From Rhodamnia argentea (taxonomy: Eukaryota > Streptophyta > Magnoliopsida > Myrtales > Myrtaceae): DNA of 64,000 nt. Shown piece after piece: positions 11,861 through 23,320 of this stretch; the first letter of the stretch is position 1; each line of letters begins with the position of its first letter. The DNA lies in contig NC_063152.1 of NCBI RefSeq assembly GCF_020921035.1, positions 29,263,903 through 29,327,902 on the forward strand. The letters are read 5' to 3'. The notes beneath the pieces were generated by a model. That model saw nothing but the letters and a program-made list of their open reading frames with translations, did not search any database and was not told where the DNA came from. The translations under genes were made by a program, and so were the position numbers.

Positions 11861-13795
11861 TTGTCACTTAACTTTTCATGTAATATATCAATATCGTATA
11901 CGTTATGGGAATTTTAATCAGATGCTCATCAGCTTAATCTCCTCCTTGTCTCTTTCGCTGGTTGCAAATGTTGACGAGATGGAGAAGCAGTTTTTGGTTC
12001 CCACCTTCAAGGACACAACGCTGTGCTCGACCTTAAAACGGAGGGCATCCTTCCAATTGGTCACTCTTCTGTGGAGGATAAGATCCATTTGCCTATGGCG
12101 ATAACGAAGATGTGAACATGGTCGTCCCCTAATCTTTGCCCACAAGATTTTTGTCACCGGATGAGCCCAAAAAGGAATTTCACATGCTTCCCACTCGTAC
12201 CTCGGTCGAATGTCTCTTCGTAATATAGATTGCTCGTGTAAACGTGCGCTGCAGCTATCATGTCGGGTTCGACTTCGGCCTGTCTCTTTTTCTCTGTCGG
12301 CCTACCACGTTTCGCGTCGGTTTGTAGATCCAGGCTCAATTCTAGGGAACGTACTTGCTTCATGAAATGTGATGTTCATGAATCAGTCCTAAACCTTTTT
12401 AATTTTATCAGTTCCGTCCGGAACCTTTTCGGGTTTTGCCAGTAATATTCCCCGTCGCAAGAACTTACGAGCGACGATGGTTTGTGGGATCGGAACTGAT
12501 GCTCTTTTTTCTTTCCTTTTTTTGGCACTTGCGAGTTGTTTCATAGTTGCTATCAGTCTTCAAATTTGTTCCTATGTGTGATAGAGAATCCATATGCCTC
12601 CCATTAAGGCTCGTGTCTTCTTGTGTGCCACTAGGAGACATGACGATAACCTCCATCCTCATTCTCTCTCTCTCTACTGTGCCTCAGTTGGAACAAAAAA
12701 TCCATGTCGACGAAGGACTAAAACATGGAACCATGGAGGAGAAACCGGGGAGTTAATGAGAAGGTAATAATAGGTAGATGTCGTCGGACATTTTTGCATA
12801 AAGGTTGGGACAATCTAAGCAAAGTACATTCACCTCTACATTCCCTAAAGCACAACACTCTTTTAACTTAATGTCCCATCATAATTCATGCTTTGTCTGC
12901 TGACGATTGGCATGTTGTGGATGATGGATGGATGGATTGGAGCTGCACCTCTAGGAGTGAATATACTTGGAGGGAGATACAACGAAAAAACCCACGCCTG
13001 CACATTTCTTGTGTTTACATCAATTGTATTGATCATATCGATCATCTGACGAAACGAAACTTACAAAAGTGCCTGTCTAATAGGAAAGCGCGACGTACAC
13101 AAGGACCCCGATATGGAATAAGCTTGGTACTCTCGATGATGGATGTGACTATACTCAGGTATCCTTCCAACATATTTGGTTTTTTAAAGGTTTTACTTTC
13201 CATCATATTTGTCGTTATCAAATGTGTTTTTCTGCTCAGCAACTCGTCAAGAAACAAAAATCTAGTTTTGGCCATAAATTGATATAAAAAACAGAATGAT
13301 TATCATTTTCACACTTCGGTCGTAGGGAAACTCTTTTGTATTTCAAAAGACTTGTTAGAAAGTCTCCATTTGCTCCTCCATGCAAGCCCATTGATATTCG
13401 TATGGGCATTGATTGATAAATGGATGGACCTGGATAATTCCAAGCTCAGCCCGTTCAACAGTATGGGCTTTGCGGTCAGGCCGATGTTGGGCCTAGAAAG
13501 ACGAATACTCGTTTTAAAGCATCCTCCTTTCAACTGAACGAGTATACATGTTTCTTGCAATGATCTGCCTTTGCAAATTGGCTGCTAGATTACTTCACTA
13601 GCCAACTGTAGCACATTGCTTTTGCTCATGACAGTGTAGTTCCATGGCAGCTATGGCATTCATACTTTTTTATGCATATAACCATCTTGCTGATGAAGCT
13701 AAGAAATTAACCACCAAACTGGTGACGCTACAATAGCTCTCGCCGCAGACAAAACGCGCTAATTTCAGCTGCCGTTGTCCCACTTACATTTATTT

Positions 13796-14935
13796 CTAGA
13801 TGGGAACTGCAGCGTTCCTCGGCCTCCCGGGCCAGGAGAGGATGGAAATCCTCCCGCTCGAAAAAGATCTCTTCAATGTCGCCGGACTCACTCCACATAC
13901 ACAGTGCAAGTGCAAGAGCCTTCTCTTAAGATCAGCCTTTGGTACTTCCCCTAGTGAATGATTCGCTGGTCCTGCTTCTGCATTTCCTGTGCACTCGTCC
14001 ACTCTGATGACTAGCCGCTCTTGTCCGTTCGCCTGAAGTGATGTACCGGAGACCGACACCCAGGTTTGACACAAGTGATCCATAGAGAAAGATCTCCTGA
14101 CTTGTGGCGTCTGTGAGCTTCCTTCCCTCACCTCAATCACCGTATGCACGAGTTCATGGTTCCTCAAATCGCTAGAATTCAGCGATGGGGTCTTAGGAAC
14201 GCTACTCAGCTGAGCCGTCTTGTGGGCTGAGCCTGAATCTTGTGCGGCCGGTGAATTATCATCTTCGCTTTCCTCCTGGTGGATCTCCAGGGAGGGTTCA
14301 TTTCCTAATGAGCTCCCATCAGTCGCAAGAGCAGGAGTCGGAGCCGGCGAAGCGCTAGGAACGATGAAAATGACGTCAGACCGGCACAACGGGCAGTTCG
14401 AGTGGGACTTCAGCCACATGTCAATGCACGGCACGTGGAAGGCGTGAGTGCACTTGGGCAAGAGCCTAATGCTCTCATCCTCCTGAAACTCACTGAGGCA
14501 CACTGAGCAGGTCCCTTCTGTTACCCCACCATCGTCCTTCTTGTACCTGCACACCGCGATCGACTTGATCAGGGCCTCATCCAATCCCCCGGTTGCCACC
14601 TGCCATGGCTCTTGGACAGACAGGCGACGGTTTTCTTCCAATTGCTCATCTGGGTCGTAGATTTCTCTTCTTCTCGAGCTGGTGCCGCCACAGCAGTTGG
14701 AGATCAGGGTATAGTAACTCACTAGGAGGAAAGCACTGGCCAAAATCCCAATGATTGCTATGATGAGTGGGGAAAAAGTTGGGCCTGGATTTTCATCATC
14801 TGAGAATCGAAAAGTTGGTGGAGGAGGCAGAGCAACAGAGCACCACTGTGGACAGTAAAAGCTGCAGAGACCTTGCGAGCAATCCTTGGGGGTCATGTAT
14901 GGCATCCAAGTTTCAGGGTATCCTGGAGACTCCAT
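13796..14935 (-). CDS. RING-H2 E3 ubiquitin ligase, ATL family (ATL51/52/54-like)
   Basis: One coding exon of 379 residues from the first in-frame ATG (14935). Order of parts: a short N-terminus with Cys and Pro (CSQGLCSFYCPQWCS), a membrane segment at about 55-78, the ATL 'GLD' motif at about 117-119, and a RING-H2 finger with ligands C143, C146, C162, H164, H167, C170, C181 and C184, including the ATL-typical CIDMWLKSH stretch. The C-terminal half is hydrophilic and Ser-rich. By family knowledge such proteins sit in a membrane and pass ubiquitin from an E2 to target proteins, often in defence or stress signalling; the substrate is unknown. The frame stays open upstream to about 14986 but without an ATG, and a splice acceptor lies there, which supports the ATG at 14935. 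Confidence 0.88.
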   Translation of the reverse strand: MESPGYPETWMPYMTPKDCSQGLCSFYCPQWCSVALPPPPTFRFSDDENPGPTFSPLIIAIIGILASAFLLVSYYTLISNCCGGTSSRRREIYDPDEQLEENRRLSVQEPWQVATGGLDEALIKSIAVCRYKKDDGGVTEGTCSVCLSEFQEDESIRLLPKCTHAFHVPCIDMWLKSHSNCPLCRSDVIFIVPSASPAPTPALATDGSSLGNEPSLEIHQEESEDDNSPAAQDSGSAHKTAQLSSVPKTPSLNSSDLRNHELVHTVIEVREGSSQTPQVRRSFSMDHLCQTWVSVSGTSLQANGQERLVIRVDECTGNAEAGPANHSLGEVPKADLKRRLLHLHCVCGVSPATLKRSFSSGRISILSWPGRPRNAAVPI

Positions 14936-15138
14936 AATTTGGTCATGAGTATAGTGACTGGGAGACTCTAGGAAATTCTCCTGCACTCTTAGGACAAGCT
15001 AGAGATAAAAAGCCTTTGAAATGTTCCAGAAGATGCTACAAAATTGAGACAGTTCTCACATGATGTTTATATCAACTAACCAGAGAAGAAGAAAAGAATA
15101 CCTGGAATTGCAAGGGGATCGGAAGGCTCGCGGGTCAT
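14936..15138 (-). promoter_or_regulatory. Probable 5' UTR intron and uORF of the ATL gene
   Basis: On the minus strand a donor (CCAG|GTATTC, intron from 15101) and an acceptor (GTGCAG, intron to 14981) define a probable 121-nt 5' UTR intron. If it is removed, an ATG at 15138 opens a 24-codon uORF that crosses the junction and stops at 14943, seven nucleotides before the main ATG. Splicing and the transcript start are inferred from sequence only. Confidence 0.45.
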
Positions 15139-16118
15139 TCCGCTGGCCTGGAGTCTGAGCAGTGAGTGATTCAATTGTCGAATTTCTGTTTAATGGACAA
15201 CTTCTCAGGGACAAAGATAGGAAGAGATTTTGAGGATTGAGGCAAAGCTGAAAAGCAGCTGAGTTGGAGCAGCCTTGGAAAGAGGAAGGTGTGGGGTTTG
15301 CTGATGGAATTATATTCTCTTCCTCTCCTTTCTTTTGCTTTTTTGTGCACTCTTTCTTTTTCTTTTGCCTCCCACCCAATTCAATTGCTTCTTTTTCTTT
15401 CCCAGGAGATGCCGGTTTGTTGACTAAGTGTTTGGAATTCATTGAAAGTAAGGAATGCTTTCATTTGTTGCTGTCCAAGCCCCTTGTAGTTGCAGCTGGG
15501 TGTGAGTATATGGCATGAACTCCATGAGAGACATTGCAATGTTCTTCCTCTTCTTCTTCTTGTTTCCCTGTATAATAAGCTTTTGAGTACTTTGCAAATC
15601 CAAGAAGAAAAAGGTGGGAGCGGTAGAAAATTGTGAGAGAACAAGGGAAGTAGTGCAAGGCCACTGTTCAACAAAACATGGTGCCAAAACTCAAAAAAAG
15701 TCAGAGGATCAGGCTGGAGATTTTCACACGGAGCATCTGATTCTCTCAAGAGTTGGCAACTTTTGTTAAAAAATTTCAAAGGTTCTTCATCAACATATCA
15801 AATTTCATTGTTCTAGACGACGCTTATCTTTCTACACATGCTACGAAGGCCCTCGGAACATATCCGCCATATTAGATGGACAGCTCGTGTCATCGACTAA
15901 TGTCGTGAACGATAGATATGGTAATACGTCAAGTAAAATGCATCTCTCCTTCTTAGTATCTTTATATCTTTAAGCATGAATTCCAATTTCCAGTGCCTTC
16001 ATAGATGCCACATTCATCCGTGACGTACTGGTAGTAATTTTCATACACCGCATCGTCTCACTCAATTCTTCGAAACATTTTCTATTTATTCGCAAATTTC
16101 TTTAACATTGTCGAGTTC

Positions 16119-16141
16119 CATTATTATTATTATTATTATTA
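16119..16141. repeat. (ATT)n microsatellite
   Basis: Seven ATT units in the ATL-tetraspanin spacer. Confidence 0.9.
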
Positions 16142-16646
16142 TGGGTTCCTTTTTCTCCCATTTTTCTATAAGCAAGGAAACCCCCCCCTTTTTTTTGTCT
16201 CAAATTCCCCAATGAAATAAACCCAAAACATCAACCTAAAATATCCTCATCGTCCCACCTACATAGAAGTATGCTCAATCTTGGCCTTAAGACATGTAAT
16301 AATTCAATCTGTCACCAAATTACCTGTGGAGCCAGTGTTTCTAACAGTATCCACCGTCCCAGGTACAACCTGTACCTGTCAAAGTTTCTTTGCCAGCGCT
16401 ACAACTTCAAGAATTTCCTCCCCACACGAGGAAGAAGCACAAGAAGTTATCTGCCAGAAACTTTCCGTGCTTCAACGTCTGTGCTTCGACCCAAACGATC
16501 CATAGAGAGCTACCTCTCACGAGCAACGTCCATGTTAGCTTCCTGATAACTAGGTTTTCGCCATTGATAAATCTGTTTGAGGCTCCCAACCCTCTTAAAG
16601 AATGCTTTTTCAGTCTGGCATACCTGTTCATGTGTGCTAAAATAAG

Positions 16647-16738
16647 CGGCTTATATGTAAAATCCTGAAACCGAGATCAGCTAAGCGGAAATCGGCTTAT
16701 ATGTAAGATCCTGAAACCGAAATCGGCTTGTATGTAAT
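16647..16738. repeat. Short tandem array of a 31-bp unit
   Basis: The unit cggcttatatgtaaaatcct... occurs at 16647-16677 and 16693-16723, then partly at 16724-16738. It lies directly left of the large inverted-repeat element. Confidence 0.8.
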
Positions 16739-16759
16739 ATCTGCATTTGTTATTTAAGA

Positions 16760-18103
16760 CACGACAGGGTTTTTTTCCAAAATAAATTTTTTTTTAAATA
16801 TTTACAAAAATACCTTTTAAAAATAAATATTTACGGATTTGGGCCTCGCTCGGCGGTTGAGTTGCCGAGCGAGGCCCGCTCGGCGGTTGGGCTGCTGAGC
16901 AAGGCAGACACCCGGCCCACTTTGTTTTTTTTTTTTTTTTTTGTAAATTTCGTATTTTTTTTAATTATTGATACTTAGAATATTTATTTTATTTATAATT
17001 TTTTTCTTGTGAAGCTTATATTTACAACATTATTAGCAATAATTAATGTCAATATTTATTAAGATCTATAATTAATAAATAATGTTGTGATATAATGTAA
17101 TATAGCCGCAAGAATATGTTAGAAACCATGATAATAGATAGATGGGAAATCGCAAGAAAAGAGTTAAAAACCGTATGGAAAGATTAAAAACCGTAGCAAA
17201 ATAGTGGAAATGAGTAAAGAAAGAGCAAAACTTTGGAAGAGCATATCTCATCGCTCGGGTGTCCGTTTGAGATGATTTTTTTTTTATTTCACGTAATTTC
17301 TCGAGACGAATCCATTGGCAAATGGCCGTAGGCGGTTTGGCCCAGCTTTTTCCCCAAAAAACGTCGTTTTCCTTGTCAATTTTGCATTTTCTTCCTTCGG
17401 TGCTACTTCTCAATATCGAACGAACCCTCCTTTCCCTCTTTCCCCAAACAAACTCGGCCGTTGGCGGTGATGAACGATGAATTTTTGCAATTCGGGATCG
17501 TCTAGATGGGTTTTCCTATTTTTTCTAGTATTTTCAGGATTTATTAATGGCAATTTTTGCTAGTCGGGATCGTCTAGATGGGTTTTTGATTGATTATATT
17601 ATAAAGATATTGAATTAAGAATGGGGTTCCTTAATTTCATATATCTTACCAATTTTATTTTATGAATATTTTTAATTAATTACATAATTACGACATTATT
17701 TATTAATTATAGATCTTAATAATTTTTATATTAATTATTACTAATTATGTTATAAAGATAAGCTTTCCCAAGAAAAAAAATATAAATAAAATAAATATAA
17801 ACATGTTAAAAAAATACGAAATAAACTAAATATTATAAGTATAAATAATTAAAATGCTTAAAAATTGAAATTTAAAAAAAGAAGAAGAAGAAGCCCAAGT
17901 GCCCAACCCCGCTCAGCAGGTGGGCTACCGAGTAGCTGGGGCTGGGCCCAGCAGAGCTGCTCAGCAGCCCAATCGCCGAGCGGGCCTTGCTCGGCAACCC
18001 AACCGCCGAGCGATGCCCAAACTTGTAAATATTTATTTTTAAAAAATAATTTTGTAAATATTTTAAAAAAAAATTAAATTGAAAAAAAACCCGACCCGAC
18101 ATT
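16760..18103. mobile_element. Large long-inverted-repeat DNA element (about 1.34 kb)
   Basis: The two ends are long inverted copies of each other. The left arm (16760 to about 17105) carries a T-rich end, a GC-rich block built on gctcggcggttg and an A/T-rich inner part; the right arm (about 17650-18103) repeats all three in reverse order. The middle (about 17105-17650) is not repeated, but contains the phrase cgggatcgtctagatggg twice (about 17493 and 17564). No long frame for a transposase exists, so the element looks non-autonomous. Long arms suggest a Mutator-like or foldback type. A possible imperfect 9-bp duplication (gttatttaa / gttattcta) flanks it. The arms differ at many positions, so it is not recent. 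Confidence 0.7.
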
Positions 18104-18918
18104 GTATTAGAGTTATTCTAGCTCTAGCACCATGTATTATGTGCACTGTCTGTTGAAAATGAATTCGAGCAAGAATGTGCATCTAAATAAGGGATATCGT
18201 GATTCATGATGAGAGTAATCCCTCATCCCTTTCTCCTTCTTCTTTTCCATTTTCCATCTTATTCAGATATCACGCGTATCTCGATCATGGAGTTTATATG
18301 CTTTTTATATATATACGATCTTCCTCAACCTATCAATTTAAGTTTTTATATTAGAAATTTTCAACATTGTATTCAAGCTAAAACGTGCACAATTGATTTT
18401 CCGTGTGCAACTCCCTCTGCTATTTCGTTTCCTAATTACGATTAAGGATTAAACTTGGATATGATATGTAAAGCCATAGGTTCTCCATCTTCATATAGTT
18501 AAATTCTTACTTTTAGGTTGTATTAATTTTTAAATTGTAAAATCTTTTTCGCGTCTCTCTATACACGGTATTCCTTTTTCAAAAGGTATTCCTAAAGTGA
18601 TTTGACGTATGGAAGCAACCCAACAATAAAGTTGAAACACATATGTATGCAAACATTATCATTTCATCGTGACTTTACTACTTAGCTTTCCTTAATGCAT
18701 CCAAGGTAAGGAACCGAAACCCACAAGACCAAAGTGTGGTGGACAGCCAGAAAGGCTCGATCTTGCATCCATATTCCAGCATCTCTCTCCAATCTCTCCA
18801 TCACTGTACTAAACCTTTTGCTCTTTTCAATCTCCACCGCAAATCTCCCTCGGCATCCTAAATCCTAAGCCCTAAAACATTTCTTGGGGTCCATAGTTTC
18901 CTCGAAAACGATATAGTC

Positions 18919-20272
18919 ATGGCGCTAAGCAACAACGTGATCGGGGCGATAAACTTCGTGGCCGTCCTCCTGTCGATCCCGGTCATCGGGGCGGGGATCT
19001 GGTTGTCCACGGAGGCCGACAACTCGTGCGTAAAGATCTTGCAGTGGCCGGTCATCATCATCGGGGTCCTGATCCTGGTGGTGTCGCTCGCCGGCTTCAT
19101 CGGAGGGGTGTGGAGGATCCAGTGGCTCCTGATATTCTACCTTGTGGCCATGCTGGTCATGATCGTGCTGCTCACCTGCCTGGTGGTGTTCGTGTACATG
19201 GTGACGGTGCGGGGCCACGGCCACCCGGAGCCGAGCCGGGCCTACTTGGAGTACGATCTGAACGACTACTCGGCGTGGCTGAGGAGGAGGGTCAAGAGCT
19301 CGTACAAGTGGGACAGGATTAGGAGCTGCCTTAGCTCCACCAGCATGTGTGCCGAGTTGAACCAGAGCTACAGGATGGCTCAGGATTTCTTCAATGCCAG
19401 GATCTCTCCGTTGCAGGTAATCTTAGCCATGTCTAAAATCTTCCTCATTCTTCCGAAAATGATGTTTCCACCTCAAAAGTTCTAACAAAGGAACAAGAAC
19501 CACTTTGTGCATAAACCTTCCAAAACAACGCCTTTTCATTATTCTTACTCCAAAGTTTACAGTGCACACAGACCACCTCCTTCCCGAACTTCTGGATGCT
19601 GATACGTGAGTTGAGATGGGGAATAGTGATGGGCATATTAAGACCGATTTACAAATTTGCTTAGACACCATCAATTAAGGTTTTCTTCCTAGGGTTCTCT
19701 GGGCCACGTCGTTCTTGATTAATGAATTCCTAGAGCTTAACGGGCATCTTGGGCTAGGGTGGTTTCTTGAAGAACGATGAACAGCAAGAACAAGAGAGAG
19801 AAAGTAAAGCGAAACTGGGTTAAAGGTTCTCGAGCTATGTGCTATCATCTTCCTTTTCCAAATATTCCTCGACTTTACCATCAAGAAATTTTTTTTTATT
19901 TTATTGGGTTGTTTTTATCTTTCAAATCTTTAACCTTTTTATCATTTCCTTATTGAACAGTCGGGATGTTGTAAGCCGCCGACGCAGTGTGGGTACACCT
20001 TCATAAACCCAACATACTGGATCAGCCCGATCAACATGGCGGCGGACATGGACTGCCTGAACTGGAGCAACGACCAGAACCAGCTCTGTTACAACTGCAA
20101 CTCGTGCAAAGCTGGGCTGCTTGCGAACCTGAAGAAAGAATGGAGGAGAGCCGACATCGTCTTGATCTTTGCGCTCGTGGCGTTGATATGTGTCTATTTG
20201 ATCGGGTGTTGTGCCTTCAGGAACGCCAAGACCGAGGACCTCTTCCGCAGGTACAAGCAAGGTTACACTTAG
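18919..20272 (+). CDS. Tetraspanin (TET8-like)
   Basis: Two exons, 18919-19416 and 19961-20272, give 269 residues, close to plant TET7/TET8. Four membrane segments lie at about 8-28, 43-65, 70-95 and 230-250. The large outer loop carries the plant signature GCCK (168-171, SGCCKPPTQCGY) plus paired cysteines (LCYNCNSCK) that form its disulfides. Residues CVKILQWP follow the first small loop. By family knowledge it organises membrane microdomains and, for TET8, marks secreted vesicles; partners cannot be read from the sequence. The intron falls just before the GCCK motif. The coding part is GC-rich compared with the A/T-rich flanks. The C-terminus ends in RRYKQGYT inside the cytosol. Confidence 0.92.
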
Positions 20273-21764
20273 TGTGTGCCTGTAAGAGAGAGAGAGAAAG
20301 AAAGAGAGATGTTGGAAGTTTTCTGAGGAATGGAGATAGGTGAGGAAAGGGTTAAGGGTTTGGATTGAATTGGAGGATTCTTAGTTTGCGGACTCTTTTC
20401 TTGTTCATAATTGCTCTAAAATCATGGCTTGGGATGGAAAATTTATGGTACAATTTTGGGTGTCAAAGTTATAATTCCATATTAGAGAGTATGAAATATG
20501 CGAAAAGCTGTTATTTCTCATGAAGGAATGATATAGGTCTCGAGAGCGTATATTTCCGTATAATACGTCGACATTAATGTTATGTGCTCAAACTGATGTA
20601 ATGTCACCTGCGTCACCTGATCAATCGTGTGTATCTTCTCCTTTAATTAGGTAATAGCTAGAAATTCTTTAATGTGATACGGCTAAATTTATTTTCATTA
20701 TAGATCTTTGCTCGTCAACTCATGTTGGAAAAGTATTCTGTACATTTTATGAAATGGACAACATTAACTCTGTTAAGTTCTATCAATTGTGGCTTTAATA
20801 TGTAAAATTTGCCACCTTAAAGTAAGTAATTTTAGTAAAACATTTGATTCTTTAAGTAATTTATTTTTTTTAGGTGTCTTGTTTTTAGTTAACCTTTTTT
20901 TTTTTTTTGGGTTAAACTTTTTAGTTTACATGACTAGTCGACAAAACCCTTGTATTTGTACACATGAAGTTTTGAGTGAGTTAGGGTTCAAAGCTTTGAA
21001 ACTCGAGCTTGAAAGCTGCACGACATTTGCGGACAGCACCGAAAGCTGGTCACCTTTTTGACCATTACGAAGTCGCATCTATTATTGTACCCAGCGACAT
21101 AAATGTCACCTCGATAACCGTGAAACGATTCAAACTTTGAAGAACAGGACAAAACCTTTTTGGCGCCAATGGCGCCAAGGATGCAGTACGACATCGTATT
21201 TCCAGAAGAACCGTCGTGTTTTACGAATCATAATCCAATTGTGATCACAAAATGCTAAATGATACGCGTTGATTTCTTAGTAAAAGTTTGATAACTGTAG
21301 CATCGCTCTATGTCGTGTGAAGACCCTCTTCTTAATACTTTTGTTGTAAGGAAGGCATCTCGAATGCACGAGAGTTGCGGCTAGATGGTCGTGATCAGTG
21401 ACGGCATTATTCGTCTTTTGTCAATAGCTGGGTTCCGTCGCTCGAGATCACGTTGCTTTTAAATGACAGGACAGAAGAGATCGGTAAGCGATGAAGTAAA
21501 AGCTTGGTTTTGGCAATGCAGCTCTCTCTATCCAAGTCAAAAATCAAGGTACAGGCTTAGTCTATTGAAAGCTATCGGCAGTCGAGTTATAAGAAAAGAT
21601 CATCTTCAATGGGAGTTGTAGCTTTCCGAGGCCTTGAGCCGGCCCAGAACACCTTTGGGGATAACAATCACAAATTATCATGGGCCTCCATTGCAACTCT
21701 CAAGAACCATAATTTTTGTCCCAAGGTTCAACCCAATGCTAGCAATTAGGTTAACAGATTTAGG

Positions 21765-22090
21765 GATACTGACACAAATAATCAATGAACTTTGATTCAA
21801 TATGTAGTTATGATTCTTGAACTTTTAATTTGATCAAGATGATTCCTAAACTTTAGCTCAATGTACAATGTGATCCTTAAATTTTTAATTTGACCAACAA
21901 GTTATTGAACTCTCGGAACATGTTCAACGTAATCCCTAAATTATAGAAATATGCTTAATGTAGTCATTTTATTAATTCAAATTCATGGAGGACATCAGAC
22001 ATTTTCTTACAGTTCAGGGATTAAGCTGAACATGTTACAAAAGTTCGGAAATCACGTTAAATGGATTAATACGGGTAAATACGCAGCAAT
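21765..22090. mobile_element. Family A inverted-repeat MITE, copy 1 (right arm truncated)
   Basis: The left arm starts gatactgacacaaataat and consists of degenerate 'ttgaacttt... aatttagtcc' units. The right arm is its inverse around a centre near 21985 (for example ctcggaacatgttcaac versus tgtaacatgttcagc). It shares end and arm wording with the copies at 26528 and 33908. Confidence 0.65.
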
Positions 22091-22914
22091 AATCGAACTG
22101 GGTCAATGGGACAAAACGAGAAGAATTAGGTAACGAAAGCGAAAAAACCGGAAAAAAAAAAAAAAGGTACGTCCTTTCCGTTTTCTCTTTTGGATCTTTT
22201 CACAAACATCATATGGGGTGGGAGTGAAGTCCCCCCCATGAATAGACAGGTCCCTCCAACTTGCGCTGAGAGCATCATTCATCATCATCGTTGAGCCTTA
22301 AAGCTATTATAATGAGAAGGAAAGAGGGTGGGGATTGCTCCGACCCAACAAGGGAGATTGGTTTGCATCATCAGCTTTTGTATTTATACGTGACAGAGCA
22401 AAGACAAGAGAAGGAAAAAAAGAAAGGCCCATTTTAGGGTTTTTTCCAGCATATTCAAGCGGGGTGGTGAGCGGTTGGTCGTTCTTATCTGAGTTCTGAA
22501 AATTGAAACTTCTCTCTTTCTTGATTGATCGATTGATTCCAGGGTGGGCCCCCACTCCAACACACGACCAAAACATGAGATGCTGGTCTTGATCCTAAAC
22601 TTAGCAAGTTGGATAACCGAACCTAACCTAGAACATTTTCCTCCTAATCTCATGCTTAGTTTGATTTTGATGGCTGATAGTGGCCTTGTCGTGTGGGAGC
22701 AGTAGTTGCTTGGATTACTTTTTCTCCCATTAATCAGGGTTTGATTATTCTTTGTTCTTTGTTCTTTTTTTTTTTGGACCTGCGAGAAGATCCGACTTGA
22801 ATTAAGCAAACTTCGAGTAGGCTAAATACTCCCCGACTTCGAGTTGACTAAATACTCCCCCGGTAATCTCGTCAATCGGATAATGCGCGAGTCGAAAGGT
22901 CATAGTTTACTAGA

Positions 22915-23320
22915 GACGTCAAATGAGTAAGTTGGGTTGGGTTTGGATCCGGTCGAATATGATCCGACTCATATTGATCTATTTAATCCGTTTTTTATTC
23001 ATTTTCATATAGTGCAAATCCAACGACCCATATCTGATCCGACCTATATTACTAATCTAATTTAGCCAAACTTATAAATTATTAATAAAACTATATTACT
23101 AAAACATTGTGGACATTTTTCTAATAGAAAAGGCAAAAATAAAAAAAAAATTAATTTTTAAGATAGTTAGCTAATCTATTTATGTCTCATTTAAATTTCA
23201 TTTAAGATTTATTAAGTTATTAATGACCTATTTATGTTTGTTAGACAATTCATTTATAACTCATACTCTTAAATATGGGTTAGAATATGGATTGTTAACC
23301 TATTTTGTCACCTTTACAAT
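22915..23320. mobile_element. Probable non-autonomous element with short inverted ends
   Basis: The left end gagacgtcaaatgagtaagt and the right end reverse-complemented (aaggtgacaaaataggttaa) are imperfect inverses. The body is A/T-rich and carries gatccgact-type repeats. There is no coding capacity. The call rests on end similarity alone. Confidence 0.4.

Larger units (their letters stand above)
9704..13795. other. Intergenic region between the bHLH and ATL genes
   Basis: It contains the bHLH 3' flank with an A-run and a GA microsatellite, an inverted-repeat element with a GC-rich core (10641-11079), a plastid-derived insert (about 11500-11860) and unassigned spacer. Open frames at 11918-13560 overlap on both strands and show no family signature. 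Confidence 0.6.
15139..18918. other. Spacer between the ATL and tetraspanin genes
   Basis: It holds the divergent upstream regions of the two genes, an ATT microsatellite, a short tandem array (16647-16738) and a large inverted-repeat element (16760-18103). Frames at 15264-15779 and 16271-16668 overlap on both strands and match no family I know. Confidence 0.6.

Noticed and set aside
13309-13560. An 83-codon minus-strand frame
   Set aside because: It overlaps a plus-strand frame, starts without context and resembles no family.
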